A program made the position numbers and the translations under genes. A stretch of 33,486 bases of DNA from Acidobacteriota bacterium (GTDB lineage: Bacteria; Acidobacteriota; Thermoanaerobaculia; Multivoradales; J023): positions 1 to 33,486 of the forward strand of contig JAJCXO010000244.1 in the NCBI GenBank assembly GCA_029263395.1. Direction: 5' to 3'. The notes beneath the pieces were generated by a model. That model was not told the origin of the DNA. It saw nothing but the letters and a program-made list of their open reading frames with translations, and did not search any database. Positions 26,201 through 33,486 of this stretch are shown here, one piece after another; the first letter of the stretch is position 1, and the number at the start of each line of letters is the position of its first letter.

Positions 26201-27424
26201 GCCAGCCGGATCGCCTCGGTGCGCATCGGGGTCGCCTTTCCGGGTGACTCGAGGCCAGCGATTCGATACCAGCTGGGGGATCATGTTGGCAGTATTCAGT
26301 GTGTAGTTGATGACACCGGTGCTTGGGTGCAGCGCGAAGAGCACACTCCATTCGGCGAGTCCAGCTTTGGCGGCTACGCCCGCAAGCGTTACCGCTTCAC
26401 GGGCAAACGACGAGACAGCGAGAGCGGGCTCTGCTACCACGGGGCGCGTTATTACGCACCTTGGCTGGCGAGATGGTCCTCGGCCGACCCCGCTGGCCTG
26501 GTTGACGGCCCCAACCTCTACGCCTACGTACGAGCCAACCCGTTGCGGCTCACCGACCCTTCCGGGCTTTCCAGCATCAAGGCTCGAACCACCGAAGCGG
26601 TGAGAATCAAGCAATCTGCAGATGCGATCGGCGAGTCCCTGGCCAACTCCGAACAGCGACTCACCACGTTGAAGCAAGAGATGAAGGCGGCGCTCAGGGG
26701 GCCCAAGGACCGGCTGTTCAAAGAAGTGGTCAAAGACATCAAGGCAGAGGAGAGGCTGGTCCACCAGCAGGTCCGGAGCCTGCGGGTCCAAGCCAAGAAG
26801 CTGCTCAGCCGTGCGCAAGGTGTCAAGGGGCCCATTTTCGGAGGGGGATTTCGAAACCGACCGCGAATGGCTGCCCAAGACTACTTGCGGCCGGCGATCA
26901 AAAGTCTCAAGAGCCACATCAGCCGATTAACTCGACTAGACCGCGCTCTCCACTTATTCGCTCGGGCTGTCAAAACCGTGCGCAACCTCGTGATCAGGGG
27001 AGGAGGTGGCGGTGGTGGCAAGGGGGGCGGCGGCGCGAACTTTGGTAGCAGGAGCAGAGTAGGCGGGGGTCGTGGAGGATTCGCAGGCGGTGCTTCCGGG
27101 CGTGGACTCAGTGGCCGCGTGCGGCCTCGGGGCATTCCTCGCGGAGGGTTCAAACCAGGAGGCTTGGGACCCTTGACGATCGTCCAAGGTGGGCTCGTGG
27201 TGTATGAGGTGGCAACCGCGGAAACCCGCGAGGAAGCGATCGAGGCTGGGGTGTTGGGCACCATTGAAGTGGTGGCTTGGGTGGTTCACCCGGTGCTCGG
27301 ATTGGTGGCAACCCTCATTATCGTCGCTGCAACGAGTACTCCGTCAACTCCTCAGGAACAGTTCTCTGGGGTTCAGGGGGGGAGCGCAGCCCCTGAAGAG
27401 ATGGGTATCCAGCCCAGCCAGTAG
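20291..27424 (+). CDS. Tc (ABC) toxin TcB-TcC fusion with unassigned C-terminal effector
   Basis: A 2377-residue protein. In Tc toxins B and C form a hollow RHS shell that encloses the toxic C-terminal part of C and docks on the TcA pore. Residues about 5-320 are SpvB-like (EKFSPDLFTGTGNFSIPIDLPAGRGG, GPLGLGWRFGV). About 350-640 hold FG-GAP-like DxDGDG repeats of the TcB propeller (LFDADGDGRIDL, GDVDGDGLADLIY). TcdB-type middle domains follow (WDGYEREFRGFARVDQRD near 737). From about 1390 come RHS repeats (YDALGREVEVRD, YDPEGNVVAIQD, YDVAGNLLTLQ). The shell closes with SSADPAGLVDGPNLYAYVRANP and TDPSGL (Asp2066, Asp2089), where RHS proteins cleave themselves. The remaining 284 residues are the cargo and match no family I know. 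I chose the ATG at 20291 for its AGGAG (20280-20284). B and C are separate genes in Photorhabdus; here they are one. Confidence 0.9.
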   Translation: MSATIPSDLLSLPQGGGAVQGLGEKFSPDLFTGTGNFSIPIDLPAGRGGFQPSLSFAYSSGTGNGPLGLGWRFGVSEIRRQTSHGVPRYQGQDTFLLAGGEELVQVAVDGDVTRYRPRIEAKFDRIERQRTQDGDFWRIRHKDGSMSFYGTPEGSWVEDPAVIADPGDPSRIFSWHLTARVDPFGNRIEYDYLRDRGQDGPHQFDQLYLERIRYADYEQNSTPGFLISVQCHYQARPDAFSNRRAGFEIRTRRRLERLEIRTHTDVDHLSRVYHLDYLDSEVAVEEGNTATASEQTARLPANGLSLLVRIRAVGQDGETTQELPPVELDYSAFELDRRDLLRLEGDLPTVSLADPDLELVDLTGQGLPDMLETGDQGVRVWRNLGRGRFGAPRLMPDAPAGLRLSDPGVQLFDADGDGRIDLHIAEGRDAGSYSSSVDGTWDRRSLRRSAVAPSFDFEDPEVQLLDLSGDGITDVLRSGSRLECFFYHPEDGWSRTRTVERGDLSRFPAISFADPRLRWADVSGDGLQDAVLLHDGNIEYWPNLGHGDWGHPIAMAHSPRFPHGYNPERILLGDVDGDGLADLIYVDDTRVTLWLNRGGDAWSEPFEIRGTPAMSDAVHVRLVDLLGTGVKGILWSGSSDSVSRSQSYFLDLTGGAKPYLLRQVDNRLGAVTRVEYVPSTHCYLQDTVRGESRWRTTLPFPVQVVHRIESLDALSGGKMTTEFRYHHGTWDGYEREFRGFARVDQRDTETLEQFHAEPGGEAAFESVDAVNFSPPMETRHWFHVGPVASGRQDWVEPDLLHEIWSGDPNMLERPSEISALLAALPRRARREALVAWRGQSLRTELYARDGSPREDRPYSVTEFLYGLREEEPPSVGDDRRRIFFPHPLGERKSQWERGNEPLTQCVFSAEYDAYGQSRATVELAVPRGRGLAMPAVAEQPMIASAMWVDFAQVDTPVRYQVDRVCRTTGYEIHDDGSLGVLELRAAILNSTAARSIQSQTISYYDGEPFVGLPWGQLGDYGALVRSKTLTLTEQQLASAWRTGDAVLDPPEMPAWLAPDGPSWSVEYPAAFQGAISPLAGHTFHDGTDEHHRGYFVTGQRVQYDFHSLDGTHRGLAAVYRDAMAQDVSVAYDGYGLLPVEITDAIGLTTHAQYDDRTLQPAEVTGPNGNRTSYGYSPLGLLSWVAVRGEVGVAEGDTPQTPGTRFEHDLLAFHQRSQPASLRTIRRLHHTHDLEVALPERDQTVELIEYSDGWGRVLQTRAAAEDLMFGEALPGRPAVGDVGLSTDLAQAPNDAIGAANAAADPSRVVVSGWQVYDNKGRVVERYEPFFSSGWDFSAGAENSLGNRIRNFFDPLGRIQRVIQTDDSEKRWVYGVPVALDQPDTFEPTPWESYTYSASDNAGRAAATGATSDPSHWDTPRSVEIDALGRIVRAVSRLGTGPADEVVVLSEYDLRGNLLTVTDALGRVASRHEFDFADRLIRSDSIDAGWKQMSYDALGREVEVRDAKGALELTIYDVLGRISAIWARNNVGGAVKLCQQVEYGDAGDPNQDPAERLAQRQKNRLGKPHRHFDEAGLMVFDGYDFKGNVVDRIRRVVGDAAVLTPFTQPPNNWQLETFSVDWQDPAAELLLEAQEYRLTQRYDAVNRLESLRYPMDADGERKQLSFRYNRAGNLESAALDGQPFVQHVAYSASGQRLLVAHGNGVMTRYAYHPNSLRLARLRSESFTLETLAGQPTYRSAGPVLQDFGYGYDPEGNVVAIQDRSPGSGTPNSSLGLNALDRLFNYDPLDRLVTASGREVAPSPAASPWNGTVRSQDPTLTRAYHESYQYDVAGNLLTLQHQAASGAYTRQFNLGSGTGPAESNRLHRLSVGQTDVDYHYDAVGNLLRESTSRHFEWDHVDRLRSFRTQTAGAEASVHATYLYDAAGQRVKKLVRKQGGDYEVTAYIDGFFEHHRKVQGSTVLEHDTLDVIDGASRIASVRIGVAFPGDSRPAIRYQLGDHVGSIQCVVDDTGAWVQREEHTPFGESSFGGYARKRYRFTGKRRDSESGLCYHGARYYAPWLARWSSADPAGLVDGPNLYAYVRANPLRLTDPSGLSSIKARTTEAVRIKQSADAIGESLANSEQRLTTLKQEMKAALRGPKDRLFKEVVKDIKAEERLVHQQVRSLRVQAKKLLSRAQGVKGPIFGGGFRNRPRMAAQDYLRPAIKSLKSHISRLTRLDRALHLFARAVKTVRNLVIRGGGGGGGKGGGGANFGSRSRVGGGRGGFAGGASGRGLSGRVRPRGIPRGGFKPGGLGPLTIVQGGLVVYEVATAETREEAIEAGVLGTIEVVAWVVHPVLGLVATLIIVAATSTPSTPQEQFSGVQGGSAAPEEMGIQPSQ

Positions 27425-27435
27425 TGGAGTCCTCC

Positions 27436-27462
27436 GGCCGTGGCTGGAGAACCAGCACGGCC
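27436..27462 (+). terminator. Strong hairpin between the BC and A toxin genes
   Basis: GGCCGTG (27436-27442) pairs with CACGGCC (27456-27462) and CTGG with CCAG, around an AGAA loop, with one bulged G: 11 pairs, 12 bases past the stop of the BC gene. No U-tract follows, so it may end some transcripts or protect the 3' end of the BC message. The rest of 27425-27658 shows no gene. Confidence 0.5.
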
Positions 27463-27658
27463 CGACCAACGCACGGGGCGGGTAGACCGTTGAGCGGGTC
27501 GCTAGATCTCAACTCATCGATCCGGTCCGTTTCCAATGCTCAGTGGTGACCCTGTCAAGGGCATCCGCGTGGGGCAAGGCGAGTCTTGAATCAGTCGTCC
27601 GTCACAATGTGAGCCTTTAGAAACCTAGCCGTTAGATCATCAATTGAGGAGATACATC

Positions 27659-30600
27659 ATGGAACAATTCATCACTGGAAAGATTTCTTTTCTCGACGGC
27701 AGCGAGCCTTCCGATCTTATCGTTCAAGGCTTCGACAAGAAAACCTTACGTCAAGAAATTTTATTGGGTGAGGCCACCACCGATCGGAGTGGTAACTATC
27801 AAATTAACTATGAGCTCGAGCCGCGGCCGTTGCTCGAAGGGGATTCGGTTGATCTCATTATCCGAGTGTTCGATGCTTCCAGCTTCGAGCTCGGGGTCAG
27901 CGAAGTGCTCTTCGACGCTCCGACCGAGGCCGAGATGGATCTCGAGATCGAGTCGTCCCAAGCTGGGGATGGGACCGAACAGCGTGATCTCGAAGCAGCT
28001 TTAGATGCCTATCTGGACGACGTGCCGCCGCGCCAGCTCGACGAAGAACAGGTTGCCTTCCTGGCTCAAGCCACCGGTCGGGACGATCGTCAGATCCGCG
28101 ACTTGCGCACCGCCGATGCGTTGGCCGACGAAGTGGCGGTGCCGGTTCCGGTGCTCTACGCTTTGGTGCGCGGAGGCCGGGTCAGCAACTTGGCCCAGTT
28201 GTTGGAGCTGAGCGACGAGGTGTTGGACACCACCGTCGACCAAGCCATCGAGAGTGGAGTGTTGGCGGTCGGTCAGCGGAGTCTGGTGGCAGCGTCTCAC
28301 CAGGCCCTGCAAACGTTCCGTCGTGAACAATCGCGACGGATAGTCGCTTCCGACGTCACTCACCGGGTGGTGGGTCGGCTGAGCGACATAGAGGGGCAAC
28401 CCGTGGTGGGCCTGACCGTGCGGGGTACCGACCTCGAAGGCTCCGAACCGATCGAACTCGGCTACGACGTCAGCGATCGGCGTGGACTGTTCGGGTTCCA
28501 TTTTACGACGCCCTTGGCCCAGCCGCCGTCGCCGGAAGGACGAAGCCTCGAAATCCAAGTGCTGGATCGTGAGGGCGCTGAGATCCATCTTTCGACCGTG
28601 ATGGCGATACCGGACCCTTCTCAGATTTTTGATGTCGAGGTCAGCCCGGCGTCTCAAGCTAGCGAGTCTTCGTCAGAACTCGGGGATCTGGAGCTCGAGA
28701 TCCCGGGCGAGCTCCTGGCAGCGCTGGCCGATCGAGACATCGAGAACCTGGCGCAAATCCGGTCGGCCGGTGGGTTGCAGCACCTCGAAGATCTGCCTGT
28801 GTCGGCCGATGATCCGATCCTCAAGGCCCTCGAGAGCCACGCGCACCTCGAACTCGTGACCAACGATACCGCACTGCGCAATCAGCTCATCGGCGAGGGC
28901 TTCAATGACTTGGCGAGCCTCGGTGGTGCCAAGAGAACTGCGATAGCCGGTCTCGCCCACGACAGTCTGGGGGACATCGGGGCGGTAGATCTGAAGGTGG
29001 CGGCAGGTGCTCGCAGCGCCGTGGCGTCCAACGCCCTGGCGGAGTTGCGGTCCGGTTCGCCGGCTGCCAAGGAAGCCTTGAAGAATCCAGCGTTCCTAGG
29101 TCTGTTCAACAAGCTTCAGCCGACCACCTGTGGTGGCGAGGACTGCGAGGCGTCCACCAGCCCGCTGGCCTACCTGGCAGATCTGTTGGACTACACCGTG
29201 CGCCACGTCGAGGATGCCGGGCAGACGATCAACTTGGCGTTCCTGCATAACACCTTTCATCAGCTTTTCGGTCAGCTGCCGACGGCCTGCGAGCAGATCG
29301 AACAGGAGGTCTCTCAGGTCCGGTTGGCGATCGAAGTGTTGCGACGTTACCTTGGCGATGAGCAGCTGCCGGCGGCGGGATCGTCAGACGAGACTCGGCT
29401 GGCCGATGCTGAAGCCAGTTATCGCCTGGCTGCCTACCGTGCCCTATTGCAAGCCATCGGGACGTCCTACGAAGAGATCCGGCGCGCGCGCACCGACTCA
29501 GCGGACGACCGTGAGGCATTGGCTGAGCGTCTCGGAATCGAACTGGCGCCCCAACGCCCCGACTCGCTCGATGTCCTTTACCTCGATGCCGAAGCGGTGC
29601 CCTCGGCGATCACCGAGCCGGTGTTGGAGCAGCTTTTTGGGCTGGTCGACACGACGCGGGATCCGCTCGTGGATGGCCCAACCCCGGACGTTGCCACCTG
29701 GCGCCGAGCCCGCCTCAGGCAGCTGTGGCGACTGCAAGACCGGCCGGAGTCTTCTGCCGATCCCGTGCGGCCACTGATTGATCCCGACCTGATTGGACCC
29801 GGTGACATGGTGGCACCTCTGGCAGGGTCTCCGGCTTTCGATTTGTGGAATGCCCGACGCCAGTGGGTGGCGGATCGTCTCGCAACGCTTCAGGCCGACC
29901 GTGAAGCCGCTGCCACGACGGTGGATGGGTTGGACACCATTCTCAATACATCGTTGGGTCTCGCCCCGGGGCAGTGGGCGGATCTCGAAGCTTTGGCAGA
30001 CGTCGGGGGGGATCTCGAGGAGCCGCTCGAACAGCTCAGCCTGCCGCGCAATGCGTTTTCGTTCTTGAGTCGGATCCGTGCCTTGGCCAACCAGTCCGCG
30101 CCGGTGCTAGTGTCGGAGTGGAGTGAGATCTACAGCATTCTCGTGCAGGTGGAGAAGCGTCGACTGTTCGGTGCTTGGCGCGACGAAGAAGCCGCCCTCG
30201 ACCTCGCCCTCGAGCCGGCGACGTTCCGCGTGCCGGAGCCCCTGGAGCTCGCATTTCCACCGGTGACACCGCCGGAGTTACCGCGTTGGCGGGCCAAGTT
30301 CAGCGATCTCCGCGACTGGCGGGATCGCTTGGAAACTCGCAGTGGACAGCTCGCCGGAGTCGACGACGCCTTGCGCGAAGCGGTCGAGACCACGGAGGAG
30401 AGCTCCCTGCCCGCCCTGCGAGATGTTTTGGTGTGGGTCAGCAACCCCACCGGGTTCGGGCATACGGAGCGCGCCAAGTGGATCGAAGACCGGCTGCTCA
30501 TCGACATGCGGACTGACGGCTGTACGCGCACGACCCGGGTGTCGCAGGCCCTCGAGACCTTGCAGGGGCTGCTGACGTCGGTGCGCAACCGGCTGCTCAA

Positions 30601-33486
30601 TGACACCTATCCCGATCTTGATCTCGACGCGGATGACTTCGACGAAGCTTGGCGTTGGATCGGTTCGTATTCCACCTGGCGCACCGCCATGTTGGTGTTC
30701 CTCTATCCTGAAAACTTGGCGGTGCCGTCGTTGCGTCGCCATGGCACGGCGGCGTTCCGGTCGTTGGTCCAAGAAGTTCGCAAGAACCGGCGTTTGACTC
30801 CGGAGCAAGCGCGCGAGGCGGGCGCTCGTTACGCCGACTACTTCAAGGACGTTGCCCGTCTGCGACTCGAGGCCACTTGCCAAACCCGCACCCGCATGCC
30901 TGGCAAAGACGGTCAGGCCGCTGGCTACTCAGACCTGTGTTACCTCTTCGCCCGCGGTTCAGCCACTGGCACCCTCTATGTCTCGACGATCGATCCCGAG
31001 GATACCTCCGGCCATGCCCAGAGCAGCTGGCGTCCAGTGCCAGGGGTTGGTGACGTGGTGGAGGTGGTGGGAGCCACGCCGTTCGAGCTGCCGGGAGACG
31101 AACGGTTCATTTACCTCTTCGTGCGGGTCCGAGAGGCGGGGCATCAAAACCTGGTGTTTGTGCGTTACGACCTCGAGCGTCGGAGTTGGGATGGCGAGCC
31201 GACGGAGCTTGATCTGCCCCTCGACGCGGCCTCTTTCACCGCTGTAGTGAAGCAGACCACCAACGAGCGGCGGCGGCCTCAACTTGCGGTGCGCCTGTCG
31301 TATGGTGCCGTCTTCCATCGGCGCTTGAACCGTGACGGCAACGATTGGGAAGATCGCGAATGGCGTCTGCTGATGGGACCGGGTTACGGCCTGGAGAGGC
31401 TCGACGCCATGATCGAGACCGACGACGGCGGCATTTGCCTGGTGGCCACCATCCGTGGCCGGGTGCAGTACCGACTCTACGGCTCCGGCAATGACGGTCG
31501 TTGGCGTCAGGTGGCGCCGGGGGCTTTTAATGGCGCCTTCCGTTGGCCGGGGGATTCGCGGATCTACATCTTCACCCGTTCCGGTGTGACCTCCGCCTAC
31601 CGTGTCATCACCCCCTCGAAAACCTATGGGGCGGCTGAGACGATCAACAGCGTCGGGTCCATCGATTCATGGTTGCGCCACGCTGCCGGTGCGGATCTCC
31701 GCTCGGTGCAGGTCGAGGACGGTCCTTACGCTGGCGACAGTCTCTTCGGACTGATGACCCTGACCAGCGAGGACGACCCGAATCCCTGGAGCGGCAGCGT
31801 CCTCCGCATGTACCTGCGGCGGGCGATCCGCGCCTTGGTCAGCAAGGCAGTGGAAGCTGACTCCACCGATCGACGGTATGGACCTTGGCAGTTGGCCGCG
31901 AAGTATGTCCGTTGGTTCTCGGAAGACAATGTGTCCTTGGAAACGGTCCTGATGTACGCCGCTGCGGGGGAAGAAGTGACCTTTCGCCACCGCGACGACA
32001 GCGCTGAAGCGTCGGGACTCTTCGGCGCAGTCCAAGGGATGGATGCGATGGCAGGCATGGTCGGTGCGGTCGACGATCCCCAACACCGCATCGTCAGCTA
32101 CCAACGGACCGCGGTTCAGCCCGGGCTCTATCGTTGCCGTTTCGAACAAAAATCGGGAGACGGCCAACTGGTGGAGGTGGAAACCCAGCCAGCCGCGCCA
32201 CGGGTGGCGGGGCCATTCACCGTGCCGGACCGGCTCTCCGAAAGCAAGCTGCAGTTCCGTCGAGCGTTGGTCAAGAACGTGTTCCTCGACAACCAAAACA
32301 GCCCGGCTTCCAACCTGGCCTACCTCGAGGAGGCCTATTACTTGGTGCCGATGCATCTTGCCCTCGAGCTCCAGGCCCGCGGGCATTACACGGCCGCGCT
32401 CGACTGGATGCGCTCGGTCTACGACTTCAGCATGCCGGCTGGGCAGCGCAAGATCTACTACGGTCTGCACGATCCTCAGGACGGAGGTCTGGCGCCTTAT
32501 GAGCGGAGCGAAGATTGGCTGTTAGATCCTCTGGATCCACATCGCATCGCGGCGGCTCGGACGGGTGTCACCACCCGCTTTACGCTCCTCGCCCTGGTGC
32601 GTTGCTTGCTGGCTTATGCCGACGCCGAGTTCACTCGCGATACCTCGGAGTCGGTAGCGCGGGCGCGGTTGCTGTATCTCACCGCCCTCGAGATCCTGGA
32701 TACGCCGGGGCTGGCGGGGTCATCCCTGGCCTGTACCGACCAGATCGGCTCCCTCCAGATCGAGGTGGGTGACGATCAGTGGTATCCGGTGCTCGCCCCG
32801 TTGCAGAGGAAGATGGCCGAGCTCAGGGACCCCAACCAGATCACCCTGGTGGTGGACGCGGTACGTCAGTTGCTGGCGGGGGGAGGTCCTTGGGAGGATC
32901 GTTTTGCGGCCGCCCATGACGTGGTGGATCAAGCCCTGGCGCAAGCGCCGCCGTCGAAGTTGGTGGGGCAGGTGTTGAGTGAGCGTGCGGCACTCACCAG
33001 TCGTCTCCACCTGGCCCTGGAAGCAGAGCCCAGCCTGGCTTCGGCAGGTCAACGGGCGAGTCAGTTGGCGGTTGGGGACTTCCATCGTGCGGTGTCGCTG
33101 GTTTCCGGGCTGCGCGCCTCGTCCTTCGGCGACGGACCCGTCGAGTTGCCGTGGTTGCGTCAGAAGGTCGGGAGTGGGGCGAACACGGCCACGCAAACTC
33201 TGGTGGTGCGGAGTGACCATCAGGAATTGGCCGCGTTTGATCCACTGACACCGAGCCATATCGCAAATCTCAGCAAGCTGGCTGTCGATCAGCCGCAGCG
33301 AGCCGTCCTGGTGACAACGCAGTTCTTGGCGAAGTGGGTACCGGCGCCGTCGTTCAACTTTTTTGTGCCACCCAATCCAGTGGTTTCGATGTTGCGATTG
33401 CGCGCTGAACTAGAACTCCACAAGCTGCGGACCTGCCGCAACATTGCCGGTCTGGAACGCCAGCTTGAGCCGTTCTCAGCGCCCAC
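27659..33486 (+). CDS. Tc (ABC) toxin TcA pore-forming subunit, 3' end outside the window
   Basis: An open frame of 1942 residues that continues past the window. A GAGGAG site (27646-27651) lies seven bases from the ATG, and I found no stop in the frame. TcA pentamers bind cells, insert a channel and translocate the BC cargo. The N-terminus has two beta-sandwich (CnaB/transthyretin-like) domains, about 5-75 (GKISFLDGSEPSDLIVQGFD, TTDRSGNYQINYE) and 233-305 (VVGRLSDIEGQPVVGLTVRG, SDRRGLFGFHF). Near 531-565 is HNTFHQLFGQLPTACEQIEQ followed by VRLAIEVLRRYL, typical of TcA shell regions. About 1080-1330 resembles the neuraminidase-like region. The last residues, RNIAGLERQLEPFSAP after LRAELELHKLRTC, begin the conserved C-terminal channel region. 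It is most likely co-expressed with the BC gene, 234 bases upstream. Confidence 0.9.
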   Translation, partial: MEQFITGKISFLDGSEPSDLIVQGFDKKTLRQEILLGEATTDRSGNYQINYELEPRPLLEGDSVDLIIRVFDASSFELGVSEVLFDAPTEAEMDLEIESSQAGDGTEQRDLEAALDAYLDDVPPRQLDEEQVAFLAQATGRDDRQIRDLRTADALADEVAVPVPVLYALVRGGRVSNLAQLLELSDEVLDTTVDQAIESGVLAVGQRSLVAASHQALQTFRREQSRRIVASDVTHRVVGRLSDIEGQPVVGLTVRGTDLEGSEPIELGYDVSDRRGLFGFHFTTPLAQPPSPEGRSLEIQVLDREGAEIHLSTVMAIPDPSQIFDVEVSPASQASESSSELGDLELEIPGELLAALADRDIENLAQIRSAGGLQHLEDLPVSADDPILKALESHAHLELVTNDTALRNQLIGEGFNDLASLGGAKRTAIAGLAHDSLGDIGAVDLKVAAGARSAVASNALAELRSGSPAAKEALKNPAFLGLFNKLQPTTCGGEDCEASTSPLAYLADLLDYTVRHVEDAGQTINLAFLHNTFHQLFGQLPTACEQIEQEVSQVRLAIEVLRRYLGDEQLPAAGSSDETRLADAEASYRLAAYRALLQAIGTSYEEIRRARTDSADDREALAERLGIELAPQRPDSLDVLYLDAEAVPSAITEPVLEQLFGLVDTTRDPLVDGPTPDVATWRRARLRQLWRLQDRPESSADPVRPLIDPDLIGPGDMVAPLAGSPAFDLWNARRQWVADRLATLQADREAAATTVDGLDTILNTSLGLAPGQWADLEALADVGGDLEEPLEQLSLPRNAFSFLSRIRALANQSAPVLVSEWSEIYSILVQVEKRRLFGAWRDEEAALDLALEPATFRVPEPLELAFPPVTPPELPRWRAKFSDLRDWRDRLETRSGQLAGVDDALREAVETTEESSLPALRDVLVWVSNPTGFGHTERAKWIEDRLLIDMRTDGCTRTTRVSQALETLQGLLTSVRNRLLNDTYPDLDLDADDFDEAWRWIGSYSTWRTAMLVFLYPENLAVPSLRRHGTAAFRSLVQEVRKNRRLTPEQAREAGARYADYFKDVARLRLEATCQTRTRMPGKDGQAAGYSDLCYLFARGSATGTLYVSTIDPEDTSGHAQSSWRPVPGVGDVVEVVGATPFELPGDERFIYLFVRVREAGHQNLVFVRYDLERRSWDGEPTELDLPLDAASFTAVVKQTTNERRRPQLAVRLSYGAVFHRRLNRDGNDWEDREWRLLMGPGYGLERLDAMIETDDGGICLVATIRGRVQYRLYGSGNDGRWRQVAPGAFNGAFRWPGDSRIYIFTRSGVTSAYRVITPSKTYGAAETINSVGSIDSWLRHAAGADLRSVQVEDGPYAGDSLFGLMTLTSEDDPNPWSGSVLRMYLRRAIRALVSKAVEADSTDRRYGPWQLAAKYVRWFSEDNVSLETVLMYAAAGEEVTFRHRDDSAEASGLFGAVQGMDAMAGMVGAVDDPQHRIVSYQRTAVQPGLYRCRFEQKSGDGQLVEVETQPAAPRVAGPFTVPDRLSESKLQFRRALVKNVFLDNQNSPASNLAYLEEAYYLVPMHLALELQARGHYTAALDWMRSVYDFSMPAGQRKIYYGLHDPQDGGLAPYERSEDWLLDPLDPHRIAAARTGVTTRFTLLALVRCLLAYADAEFTRDTSESVARARLLYLTALEILDTPGLAGSSLACTDQIGSLQIEVGDDQWYPVLAPLQRKMAELRDPNQITLVVDAVRQLLAGGGPWEDRFAAAHDVVDQALAQAPPSKLVGQVLSERAALTSRLHLALEAEPSLASAGQRASQLAVGDFHRAVSLVSGLRASSFGDGPVELPWLRQKVGSGANTATQTLVVRSDHQELAAFDPLTPSHIANLSKLAVDQPQRAVLVTTQFLAKWVPAPSFNFFVPPNPVVSMLRLRAELELHKLRTCRNIAGLERQLEPFSAP

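Noticed and set aside
26159..26917. 252-codon minus-strand frame opposite the BC effector
   Set aside because: Considered as an antidote gene, but it spans the RHS closing motif in antisense and has no ribosome binding site or coherent composition.
27586..27608. TTGAAT and CACAAT as a promoter for TcA
   Set aside because: The spacer is only 11 bases, too short for a sigma-70 promoter.
28001..28657. 218-codon minus-strand frame opposite TcA
   Set aside because: The sense frame is a continuous TcA homologue; this is a codon-bias shadow.
29130..29777. 215-codon plus-strand frame inside TcA in another phase
   Set aside because: Arg/Ser/Trp-rich shadow; the TcA frame here has HNTFHQLFGQLP and related conserved blocks without a stop.

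Overview
The window is high-GC bacterial DNA, most likely from an Acidobacteriota genome or a close relative. The pointers are an ADOP-type (acidobacterial duplicated orphan permease) FtsX/MacB permease, large secreted proteins built from PA, Calx-beta and Asp-box repeat domains, a DUF2723 membrane glycosyltransferase-like protein, and GTAG-headed palindromic intergenic repeats. The assignment rests on gene content only. No rRNA, tRNA or CRISPR array was seen.

Layout. 1-1570: a minus-strand Y1/HUH (RAYT-like) transposase and a repeat-filled spacer. 1569-4485 (minus): a SecA-type ATPase that ends in a membrane anchor instead of the usual zinc tail, preceded by a small exported protein. 4686-8193 (plus): a short exported protein one base away from a secreted HExxH/PA/Calx-beta protein. 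8194-8351: REP-like hairpins. 8379-10073 (plus): an XRE-type HTH fused to an internally shortened ADOP permease. 10102-10240: three 42-nt tandem repeats between convergent genes. 10285-12796 (minus): an HMG-CoA reductase whose 5' end is missing exactly where a Fic-domain gene ends. 12813-16567 (plus): two translationally coupled multi-pass membrane proteins (DUF2723 plus a GT-C-like partner). 16697-19486: a secreted Asp-box beta-propeller protein. 19509-19997: a zinc-ribbon gene whose start-codon region occurs four times in tandem. 20291-33486: an ABC-type (Tc) toxin locus.

The Tc locus is the most striking part. One gene encodes a fused TcB-TcC protein (SpvB/TcdB part, RHS cocoon, DPxG cleavage-type motif) with a 284-residue C-terminal cargo region I cannot assign: basic helices, then a Gly/Arg-rich RGG-like stretch, then a hydrophobic hairpin. 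The next gene is a TcA pore-forming subunit that runs off the end of the window. In this system the RHS shell encloses the cargo and docks on the TcA pentamer, which injects it into a target cell. The order here is BC then A, and no gene of useful size lies between them, so there is no room there for an immunity gene.

The secreted protease-like protein and the Asp-box protein share a duplicated C-terminal module of about 110-125 residues, which suggests a common surface or export function. Several genes look rearranged (ADOP with an internal deletion, HMG-CoA reductase cut by Fic), and three separate repeat clusters occupy the spacers.
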